Shown piece after piece: positions 7,482 to 14,390 of a DNA stretch of 14,390 bases (the stretch's first letter is position 1; every line of letters starts with the position of its first letter). A model generated the notes under the pieces. It ran no database searches, was not told the DNA's origin, and worked only from the letters and a program-made list of their open reading frames with translations. The position numbers were made by a program, and so were the translations under genes. The stretch is taken from positions 1 to 14,390 of the forward strand of contig CALPNL020000031.1 in NCBI GenBank assembly GCA_943324925.2, read 5' to 3'. This DNA comes from Chitinophaga pinensis. Lineage in GTDB: Bacteria; Bacteroidota; Bacteroidia; Flavobacteriales; Flavobacteriaceae.

Positions 7482-9902
7482 ATGAAATTTATTTTTTTAT
7501 ACAACCGACTTATCGCAATAAAGCTGATCTTTTTATTTAGTTTTTCAGCTATCCAAGCCCAAAATTTAGAAAGATCAAAAACCAATATCAATTTGGGTTG
7601 GAACTACCTTGAAAATGATACTAAAAGTATTTCAGATGCGAATGCAGCTTCCAATTGGGTTGCTTTAAATTTGCCCTTCACTTGGAATAAAGAAGATGCT
7701 ACTGATGATCAACCGGGTTATAGACGAAGCGCTAGTTGGTTTAAAAAAAATCTTACTATAGATATTATCGATTCGAACAAATTTTACAAATTATACTTCG
7801 AAGGGGCCAATATTACTACGAATGTTTACGTAAATGGAAATCTAGTAGGAGAGCATATTGGGGGTTACATCGGATTTACATTTGACATTACCAATTTTAT
7901 TAAAGAAGGCAATAATGAAGTTATGGTTCGTGTTGACAACAGTTATAATATTGAAATTATTCCATCTCAAAAAAGTGATTTTATCATATTTGGCGGTATA
8001 ACAAGGGATGTTTGGTTGCTTTCAATGTCAAAAACCAATATTGATAATATTAAAATTACTACTCCAAAAGTAGCTGAAAAAGCAGCATCTTTAAAGGTAA
8101 TAGTAACTGCAAAAAACTTAGGCAACTTCTCAGATTTTGAATATTCTGCTCAATTAACCAATCCAAAAGGAAAGGTAGTGGCTACAAAAAAAGTTAAAAT
8201 TACCGGGGATGAGACCTCAATCGATTTTAATGAAATAAAATACCCGGAATTATGGGACGTTAACAAACCAAATTTATACTCTGTTTCGGTTTCATTACTT
8301 GAGAAAGGAATCCAAAAAGACAAACTTGATAATAAAGTAGGTTTCAGATGGTATGAATTTAAAGACAACGGACCATTTTATCTTAATGGGAAAAGAGTCT
8401 TAATTCGTGGAACGCACCGTCATGAAGAATTGGCAGGAGTAGGGGCGGCAATGTCGAATGAACAACACCGAAAAGATTTTGAATCGATTAAAGAAATGGG
8501 AGCTAATTTTGTTAGACTAGCGCATTACCCTCAAGATCCTGAAGTTTATAAAGCTTGTGATGAGCTAGGATTGTTAGTCTGGGACGAACTACCTTGGTGT
8601 CGAGGTGGAATTGGAAATGCAGAATGGCAAATGAATTCAAAAAACATGTTGGCTGAAATGATCAATCAAAATTACAACCATCCATCAATAATTTTATGGT
8701 CTTTAGGAAATGAAATGGGTTGGTTACCTGATTTTCCTGATGGTGATAATACTGCAAAAATGACTTCTTTTTTGAGTGAATTAAATGACATGGCTCATAA
8801 ATTAGATCCTACTCGTAAAACGGTAATTCGAAAATATGAAGAAGGTTCAAAAATTGTTGATGTTTTCTCTCCGTCTATTTGGTCGGGATGGTATTCAGGA
8901 AGTTATAAAAGCTATAAAAAAGCAATTGACAAATATAAATTGGATTACAAACACTTTATTCATGCCGAATATGGTGGTGATAGTCAGGTAGGAAGACATT
9001 CAGAAAACCCAATTAATGGAGAAGGAGTAATTAAAACGGAAGGTTGGGAAGAAGCAATTGTTCAAACTAAAGTAGCTAATATTGCACAAATAGGGGATTG
9101 GAGTGAAAATTATATCGTTGATTTATTTGATTGGCACTTACATATCTCTGAAAACGACCCAACATTTGTAGGAAATATGCAATGGGCTTTCAAAGATTTT
9201 GCAACACCATTACGTCCAGAAGATGATATTCCTTATATGAATCAGAAAGGATTGGTAGACAGAAATGGAAAACCCAAAGATGCCTATTATGTATTTAAAA
9301 GTTATTGGAGTGAAAAACCATTTACTTATATAGAATCTCACACTTGGACTGATCGTCAAGGACCGAAAAACACCCCAAGAACAATTTGTGTTTACAGTAA
9401 TTGCCCGAAAGTAGAGTTGTTTTTAAATGGAGTTTCACTTGGTATAAAAAACCGTGATATTGCTGCTTATCCCGCATGTGGACTAACATGGGAAGTAAAT
9501 TTTGCTGACGGAAAAAATAATTTTGTGGCCGTTGGTATTGCAAAAGATGGTAAAAAAGTTGAAGACATGATCGATGTAAATTACAGATATGTTAAAAACG
9601 GGGCTGCGGATGGGTTGAAGTTATCTGCTGAGAAAATGAAGAATGGAAATTATTTAGTTACAGCAATAGCCGTTGATAAAAACAATATGCGCTGTCTAGA
9701 TTATGAAGATCGTGTTTATTTTCAATGTTTGTCAGGTGGTACAACGATGAAAAATCAAGGCACACCAACAGGTAGTGAATCTATAAAAATGTCAAATGGT
9801 AAAGCAGCTATCGAAGTGGTTCCCAATTCAAAAGGGGAATTTATAGAAATGAATATTCTAAATCAGAATTTCAAAGGAGAATATTTAAAGTTTAAAAAAT
9901 AA
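7482..9902 (+). CDS. GH2 beta-glycosidase, secreted, possible beta-uronidase
   Basis: 806 residues with a signal peptide (likely cleaved near IQA26). Domain order: jelly-roll sugar-binding domain (about 30-185, ending GGITRDVWLL), Ig-like domain (186-290), TIM barrel (about 295-610), then two C-terminal beta domains (about 615-700 and 710-800). Barrel signatures include NGKRVLIRGTHRHEE, FVRLAHYPQDPEVY and LLVWDELP. The acid/base is Glu411 in WSLGNEMGW and the nucleophile Glu496 in HAEYGGD, so it should be an active retaining enzyme. At 587-590 the sequence NQKG followed by LVDRNGKPKDAYY resembles the N-x-K motif with which bacterial beta-glucuronidases grip the substrate carboxylate. That, and the uronate theme of the locus, favours a beta-glucuronidase or beta-galacturonidase, but beta-galactosidase cannot be excluded. 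It lies between GH88 and the lyase in a tight operon and probably acts on short oligosaccharides in the periplasm. Confidence 0.92.
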   Translation: MKFIFLYNRLIAIKLIFLFSFSAIQAQNLERSKTNINLGWNYLENDTKSISDANAASNWVALNLPFTWNKEDATDDQPGYRRSASWFKKNLTIDIIDSNKFYKLYFEGANITTNVYVNGNLVGEHIGGYIGFTFDITNFIKEGNNEVMVRVDNSYNIEIIPSQKSDFIIFGGITRDVWLLSMSKTNIDNIKITTPKVAEKAASLKVIVTAKNLGNFSDFEYSAQLTNPKGKVVATKKVKITGDETSIDFNEIKYPELWDVNKPNLYSVSVSLLEKGIQKDKLDNKVGFRWYEFKDNGPFYLNGKRVLIRGTHRHEELAGVGAAMSNEQHRKDFESIKEMGANFVRLAHYPQDPEVYKACDELGLLVWDELPWCRGGIGNAEWQMNSKNMLAEMINQNYNHPSIILWSLGNEMGWLPDFPDGDNTAKMTSFLSELNDMAHKLDPTRKTVIRKYEEGSKIVDVFSPSIWSGWYSGSYKSYKKAIDKYKLDYKHFIHAEYGGDSQVGRHSENPINGEGVIKTEGWEEAIVQTKVANIAQIGDWSENYIVDLFDWHLHISENDPTFVGNMQWAFKDFATPLRPEDDIPYMNQKGLVDRNGKPKDAYYVFKSYWSEKPFTYIESHTWTDRQGPKNTPRTICVYSNCPKVELFLNGVSLGIKNRDIAAYPACGLTWEVNFADGKNNFVAVGIAKDGKKVEDMIDVNYRYVKNGAADGLKLSAEKMKNGNYLVTAIAVDKNNMRCLDYEDRVYFQCLSGGTTMKNQGTPTGSESIKMSNGKAAIEVVPNSKGEFIEMNILNQNFKGEYLKFKK

Positions 9903-9924
9903 TTGAGTTTTTTAATCCTTTCAA

Positions 9925-11097
9925 ATGAAAAATAGCGGTAAAAAAGTTTTAATTTTATTTTTATGGGCCTCTCTATTGAGTTGTTCCAATATGAAAATGG
10001 CTTTTAATTTAAATGAAATTGAAAGGAGTCGCGAACTTAAAAATGCCAATGTTTATATTACAGAAGCTCCTAAAACAATTACCTCTTCATTTTGCGAAAG
10101 AAGTACAGGAAGCAACCACGATTTCTATTCAGAGGGTGATTATTGGTGGCCGGATGATAAAAACCCCAATGGTCCTTATATTCGTAAAGATGGCTTGACC
10201 AATCCTGCAAATTTTACTGAACATCGCGAAGCATTAATCCATTTCAGCCAATTGTCAGGCGCTTTGGCTTCTGCTTATGTTTTAACAAACGATAAAAAAT
10301 ACGCTCAAAAATTGGCCGAACATTTGAAAGCTTGGTTTGTAAATGAAGCTACTAAAATGAATCCCAATTTGCTTTATGCTCAAGCTATAAAAGGGGTGGC
10401 TACTGGAAGAGGAATTGGAATTATAGATACTGTTCATTTGGTTGAAGTGACTAAGGCAATACAAGCAATTCAAGATTCCTCCGCTCTTTCAATTGCAGAT
10501 TACAATTCAATTATTCAATGGTTTTCCAATTATTTAAACTGGATGACCACTCATGAATATGGAATTGCTGAACGCGATAATGGAAATAATCATAGCGTTT
10601 GCTGGACAATGCAAGTAGCCGCTTTTGCCAATTTAATAGGTGATGAAAAAACGATGGTTTTCTGTAGAAATTTTTATAAAAATACGCTATTACCCAATCA
10701 AATGGAAAAAGATGGTAGTTTTCCGTTGGAATTAAAAAGAACAAAACCCTATGGTTATTCGTTATTTAATTTGGATGCAATGACTAGTATTTGTCAGATT
10801 TTATCTACCAAAAATGACAATCTTTTTAATTATACTACAGGCGATGGGAAAAACATTGAATTAGGTATTAAATTCATGTTTCCTTTTATTGAAAATAAAT
10901 CATTATGGAAATACCAACACGATGTAATGTATTGGGATGAATGGCCTGTACGTCAATCTAATTTGCTTTTTGGTGGTTTAGCTTATAAAAACAAAAAATA
11001 CATAGAATTATGGAAATCGCTTAACGCCAATTATACTACTCCTGAAATTGTGAGAAATATGCCCGTTCGAAATCCTATATTATGGTTATTGAAATAA
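9925..11097 (+). CDS. Lipoprotein polysaccharide lyase of the alginate_lyase (PF05426) superfamily
   Basis: 390 residues. The N-terminus is a lipoprotein signal with lipobox LLSC (Cys20), so the enzyme is membrane-anchored. The rest is an all-helical (alpha/alpha) toroid as in PL5 and PL38. GDYWWPDDKNPNGPYIRKDG (71-90) is a familiar substrate-cleft motif of Bacteroidota members. NNHSVCW places Asn222 and His223 as charge-neutralising/base residues, and ELKRTKPYGYSLFN places Arg271 and Tyr278; the His-to-Arg and His-to-Tyr spacings (48 and 55) match those I recall for the PL5 alginate lyase A1-III (47 and 54). It should cleave a beta-1,4-linked uronic acid chain by beta-elimination, giving the unsaturated ends that GH88 removes. 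PL38 members act on glucuronan and PL5 on mannuronan; the sulfatase and GH88 context makes alginate less likely. It starts 22 nt after the GH2 stop. The family is solid; the substrate is open. Confidence 0.85.
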   Translation: MKNSGKKVLILFLWASLLSCSNMKMAFNLNEIERSRELKNANVYITEAPKTITSSFCERSTGSNHDFYSEGDYWWPDDKNPNGPYIRKDGLTNPANFTEHREALIHFSQLSGALASAYVLTNDKKYAQKLAEHLKAWFVNEATKMNPNLLYAQAIKGVATGRGIGIIDTVHLVEVTKAIQAIQDSSALSIADYNSIIQWFSNYLNWMTTHEYGIAERDNGNNHSVCWTMQVAAFANLIGDEKTMVFCRNFYKNTLLPNQMEKDGSFPLELKRTKPYGYSLFNLDAMTSICQILSTKNDNLFNYTTGDGKNIELGIKFMFPFIENKSLWKYQHDVMYWDEWPVRQSNLLFGGLAYKNKKYIELWKSLNANYTTPEIVRNMPVRNPILWLLK

Positions 11098-11159
11098 ATA
11101 GTCATTAAACTAAAATCATTTCTAAAAGTCTTAAAAATAATAATAATTAATATACAATA
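11098..11159. other. 62-nt AT-rich spacer before the sulfatase pair
   Basis: The longest gap inside the enzyme operon, almost entirely A and T near its end. I see no inverted repeat, terminator or clear TAnnTTTG promoter box in it. The upstream genes probably continue into the sulfatases, though an internal promoter too degenerate to recognise is possible. Confidence 0.4.
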
Positions 11160-12767
11160 ATGAAAAAAATAATCGCAGTTTCCCTTCTAGGTTTATTATC
11201 ATTTTCACCTATAATTGCTCAAGATAAAACAAAACCAAACGTCATTTTTATCGCTGTTGACGACTTGAAGCCCTTATTGGGTTGTTACGGAAATACCTTG
11301 GTTAAAACTCCAAATATTGATAGACTGGCCAAAATGGGAACTGTGTTTCTTAATAATTATTGCCAACAAGCGGTTTGCGGACCAACACGTGCGAGTTTAC
11401 TTACAGGAATGCGTCCAGATTACACAAAAGTTCGTGATTTAAAAACGAAAATGCGCGACATTAATCCAGATATTTTGACTTTGCCGCAGTATTTTATTGG
11501 TCAAGGATATACAACTTCTGGTGTTGGAAAAATATTTCATCCCAGTTGTGTAGATAAAAAAGTAGATCCACAATCATGGTCAGTTCCATTCTTTTTTGCA
11601 AAAGATTCTGATTATGCTAATGGAGCTCCAGTTAAAAAGCATTATCAGTCACCTGAATTAAAAGCCCTACAAGCTACGGAAGATGCTGTTAATAAAGATG
11701 GAAAAGAGAAAAAGAAATCAAGTAAAGAAGACTTAGATGAAGACGGAGGAAGCGCAAGAGGTCCTGCTTTTGAATGTCTAGATTTACCAGATAATGCCTA
11801 TGAAGATGGAGTGAGCGCCTTAATCGCTGAAAAGCAAATTAAGAAATTAACTAAAGAGAATAAACCGTTTTTTATGGCGGTAGGTTTTCATAAACCACAT
11901 CTGCCGTTTGTGTCTCCAAAAAAATATTGGGATTTGTACCAACGAGAAGACATGCCAGTTGCAGAATTCCAAGAGCATGCTTTAAATAGTCAAGCATTTT
12001 CGTACCAATATCCAGGGGAATTGTCTAATTATACCGGAGTTAAAGAGTTTGCTAAATTTGATAAAAATGACAATAACGAATTTAAATTAGCTATTGATAA
12101 ACAAAAAGAACTCGTACATGCCTATTATGCTGCAGTTTCTTATACTGATGCTCAAGTAGGAATATTATTGAACACTTTAGAAAAATTGGGTACCTTAAAT
12201 AATACCATTATTGTTTTATGGGGAGATCACGGGTGGCATCTAGGAGATCATGATATGTGGGGAAAACACACTAATTATGAGCAGGCTACAAAAGCGCCAT
12301 TAATTATTGCTGCTCCCGGATTAAAACCAGGACAAAGCAAATCTATGACTGAATTTGTTGACATTTTCCCAACACTTTGCGAATTATCAGGAGGAAAAGT
12401 TCCGACAAATTTAGATGGTAAAAGCTTAGTTCCTATAATGAAAAATAATAAAGTTACAGTTAAGGAGTACGCGATGAGTCAATATCCTAGAAAAATGCCA
12501 AAAGGTGACATAAAAAAAGAAGAAGGTAAAGGAAAATTAATGGGTTATTCAATGCGCACAGAACAATACCGTTATACAGTTTGGATGAAGAATTTCACCA
12601 GTGATCAACCGTATAGCGTCGATAAAGTTTACACATTAGAATTATATGATTATACCAAAGATCCATTGGAAAAAGTAAATGTGGCTTATGATAAAAAATA
12701 TGCTACTGTGGCTGCAAATTTGGATAAAAAAATGGTTGACTATTTTAAATCAAAAGTTTCTAAATAA
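11160..12767 (+). CDS. Iduronate-2-sulfatase-like S1 sulfatase, secreted (upstream copy)
   Basis: 535 residues with a signal peptide (hydrophobic 4-19, likely cleaved after IIA20). The alkaline-phosphatase-like sulfatase fold is shown by VDDLKP (Asp34/Asp35 binding calcium), the catalytic CGPTRASLLTG with Cys73 to be converted to formylglycine and Arg77, VGKIFHP (Lys124, His127), GFHKPHLPF with the conserved His247, and WGDHGWHLGDHDMW with Asp356/His357 and Lys369 in WGKH. Motif spacing follows human iduronate-2-sulfatase, which suggests the S1_7-type branch. It removes an ester sulfate from a sugar, probably an oligosaccharide made by the lyase; which sugar and position is unknown. A charged Lys/Glu/Asp-rich stretch at 179-195 has no counterpart of that composition in the downstream paralogue, which starts 8 nt after this stop. 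A formylglycine-generating or anSME maturase is needed and is not in the window. Confidence 0.94.
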   Translation: MKKIIAVSLLGLLSFSPIIAQDKTKPNVIFIAVDDLKPLLGCYGNTLVKTPNIDRLAKMGTVFLNNYCQQAVCGPTRASLLTGMRPDYTKVRDLKTKMRDINPDILTLPQYFIGQGYTTSGVGKIFHPSCVDKKVDPQSWSVPFFFAKDSDYANGAPVKKHYQSPELKALQATEDAVNKDGKEKKKSSKEDLDEDGGSARGPAFECLDLPDNAYEDGVSALIAEKQIKKLTKENKPFFMAVGFHKPHLPFVSPKKYWDLYQREDMPVAEFQEHALNSQAFSYQYPGELSNYTGVKEFAKFDKNDNNEFKLAIDKQKELVHAYYAAVSYTDAQVGILLNTLEKLGTLNNTIIVLWGDHGWHLGDHDMWGKHTNYEQATKAPLIIAAPGLKPGQSKSMTEFVDIFPTLCELSGGKVPTNLDGKSLVPIMKNNKVTVKEYAMSQYPRKMPKGDIKKEEGKGKLMGYSMRTEQYRYTVWMKNFTSDQPYSVDKVYTLELYDYTKDPLEKVNVAYDKKYATVAANLDKKMVDYFKSKVSK

Positions 12768-12775
12768 TTAATAAG

Positions 12776-14390
12776 ATGATGAATACAAAATTTACAAAAT
12801 TACTTTTCTTTTTTTGTTTGTTGGTTGTTTCAAATGGAATAATCGCACAACAGAATAAGGCCAATAAGCCGAACATATTATTCATTGCGGTTGATGATTT
12901 AAAGCCAATTTTAGGTTGTTATGGAAACACATTGGTAAAAACTCCAAACATCGATAGATTAGCAAAAATAGCAACCGTTTTTAATAAAAATTATTGTCAA
13001 CAAGCAATTTGCGGACCTACACGAGCAAGTATAATGACGGGAACTCGTCCTGACGTGACTCAGGTTTGGAATTTAACAACTCAAATGCGTGATGTGAATC
13101 CAGATTTACTTACGCTGCCACAATACCTAATTAGCCAAGGTTATGAAACCTCTGGAATAGGAAAAATATACCATCCTTCGAGTGCAATCGGTGGTGTGGA
13201 TCCGGTTTCCTGGAGTTTTCCTTATTTAAAATCGAAAGAATCCGATTTTCCAGCTAATTTAGGTTCTCCTGCAAATGGTCAATATCAGTTGTTAGAAACG
13301 AAAGCAAGAATGACTCCTGAAATCATTGCTGAGAGAAAACAACAAAATAAAGATTTGGCTTCAAATGATGAAAATCCCAAAAGTATCAAAGGTCCCTCTG
13401 TAGAGTGTATTGATGTACCAGACAATGCATATCAAGATGGAGTTAATGCCCTTCTGGCAAAAGAACAAATTATAAAACTTTCTAAAGGTACCAAACCATT
13501 TTTTATGGCAGTAGGATTTTCTAAACCGCATTTACCTTTTGTATCACCAAAAAAATATTGGGATTTATATAAAAGAGAAGACATGCCTATAGCCTCTTTT
13601 CAAGAACATTCAAAAAACGGACCTTTAATTGCCTATCATCAATCGGGTGAATTACGAAATTATTTAGACATTCCTGAATTTACAACTTTACCCGCCGATT
13701 CTCTTCGAATTGGTTTGAAACTTGAAAAACAAAAAGAATTAATTCACGGTTACTATGCAGCTGTATCTTATTTAGATGCGCAAGTAGGAGTTTTATTGAA
13801 CACATTAGAATCTCTAGGCACTTTAAACAATACTATAATTGTACTTTGGGGAGATCACGGTTGGCATCTAGGGGATCATGATTTGTGGCACAAACACACC
13901 AATTTTGAAGAAGCGACTAGAGCTCCTTTAATTATTGCAGGACCTGGAATAAAACCCGGAAAAACGAATTCTTTAACTGAATTTGTTGACGTATTTCCAA
14001 CTATTTGTGATTTAGCAGGTGTGCCTATTCCAAATAAATTAGATGGTATTAGCTTGAAGCCACTGATGCTAAATAATAGTGCAAAAGTGAATGATTACTC
14101 TATTAGTCAGTATCCTAGAAAATTAAAGAAATTGGAAATGATTAAGAAAGGCTATACCGATTCTAAAATGATGGGATACAGTTTAAGAACCGATAAATAC
14201 AGATATACTATTTGGATGAATAACTTTACAAGTAAGCAACCTTTTAACGAATCTCAAGTTTATGCTTCTGAAATGTATGATTATGTAAACGATCCTTTGG
14301 AAAAGGTGAACGTTGTCAACGATAAAAATTATGTTGCAATTTCTAAAGATATGAAAGCTAAAATGTTAGCTTACTTTAAAAGTGAATTAG
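12776..14390 (+). CDS. Second iduronate-2-sulfatase-like S1 sulfatase, tandem paralogue (3' end cut by window edge)
   Basis: The frame is open from ATG at 12776 (a second ATG follows at 12779) to the last base without a stop: 538 codons plus one base. By comparison with the upstream copy, which ends a few residues further on, only a handful of residues should be missing. Residues 1-24 are a signal peptide (IIA24). Catalytic elements: VDDLKP (Asp40/Asp41), CGPTRASIMTG (Cys79 for formylglycine, Arg83), IGKIYHP, GFSKPHLPF (His252), WGDHGWHLGDHDLW (Asp360/His361) and Lys373 in WHKH. Hand alignment of the first ~100 mature residues gives roughly three quarters identity with the 11160 gene, so the pair arose by tandem duplication. 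Differences near the active site (Ser249 for His244, His372 for Gly368) suggest diverged specificity. The 8-nt gap indicates co-transcription. Sulfatase identity is firm; the sulfate position removed is unknown. Confidence 0.92.
   Translation, partial: MMNTKFTKLLFFFCLLVVSNGIIAQQNKANKPNILFIAVDDLKPILGCYGNTLVKTPNIDRLAKIATVFNKNYCQQAICGPTRASIMTGTRPDVTQVWNLTTQMRDVNPDLLTLPQYLISQGYETSGIGKIYHPSSAIGGVDPVSWSFPYLKSKESDFPANLGSPANGQYQLLETKARMTPEIIAERKQQNKDLASNDENPKSIKGPSVECIDVPDNAYQDGVNALLAKEQIIKLSKGTKPFFMAVGFSKPHLPFVSPKKYWDLYKREDMPIASFQEHSKNGPLIAYHQSGELRNYLDIPEFTTLPADSLRIGLKLEKQKELIHGYYAAVSYLDAQVGVLLNTLESLGTLNNTIIVLWGDHGWHLGDHDLWHKHTNFEEATRAPLIIAGPGIKPGKTNSLTEFVDVFPTICDLAGVPIPNKLDGISLKPLMLNNSAKVNDYSISQYPRKLKKLEMIKKGYTDSKMMGYSLRTDKYRYTIWMNNFTSKQPFNESQVYASEMYDYVNDPLEKVNVVNDKNYVAISKDMKAKMLAYFKSEL

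Noticed and set aside
9903..9924. Short inverted match TTGA/TCAA in the GH2-lyase gap
   Set aside because: Only four base pairs in AT-rich DNA; no significance.

Overview
The window is a stretch of a carbohydrate-utilization locus (PUL) from a member of the Bacteroidota, most likely a flavobacterium. The evidence is very AT-rich DNA, A-rich start regions without Shine-Dalgarno sequences, one perfect Bacteroidota-type -7 box (TAnnTTTG), a giant hybrid two-component regulator of the kind almost confined to this phylum, and a dense run of secreted polysaccharide-degrading enzymes. All eight genes are on the + strand. The first is cut by the left edge and the last by the right edge; the last has no stop codon inside the window. 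The genus and the marine or terrestrial origin cannot be read from the sequence, although two S1 sulfatases suggest a sulfated polysaccharide such as those of marine algae.

Layout. 1-297: C-terminal end of an ExuT-like hexuronate MFS transporter. 324-1997: secreted right-handed beta-helix (pectin-lyase-fold) protein of unassigned activity. 2064-6146: 1360-residue hybrid two-component system (HTCS: sensor, kinase, receiver and AraC domain in one chain). 6147-6302: the only sizeable non-coding gap, with a -7 promoter element and two perfect inverted repeats. 6303-7475: GH88 unsaturated glucuronyl hydrolase. 7482-9902: GH2 glycosidase with a glucuronidase-like N-x-K motif. 9925-11097: lipoprotein of the alginate_lyase (PF05426) superfamily with a PL5/PL38-like catalytic set. 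11160-12767 and 12776-14390: tandem paralogous iduronate-2-sulfatase-like S1 sulfatases. The genes from 6303 onward are spaced by 6, 22, 62 and 8 nt and look like one operon; the first two genes form a tight upstream pair.

How they could work together (inference): the PF05426 lyase, and perhaps the beta-helix protein, cleaves a uronic-acid-containing chain by beta-elimination. The sulfatases remove ester sulfates. GH88 removes the 4,5-unsaturated uronic acid that a lyase leaves at the non-reducing end. GH2 trims a beta-linked residue, possibly a uronic acid. The MFS protein carries free hexuronate or a related acid into the cytoplasm, and the HTCS senses a periplasmic oligosaccharide and activates transcription. 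The enzymes carry Sec or lipoprotein signals and I see no type IX secretion C-terminal domain, so most probably act in the periplasm. No SusC/SusD pair and no sulfatase-maturing enzyme are present; they may lie outside the window. The exact polysaccharide (ulvan-like, glucuronan-like, GAG-like or another sulfated glucuronoglycan) cannot be fixed from sequence alone.
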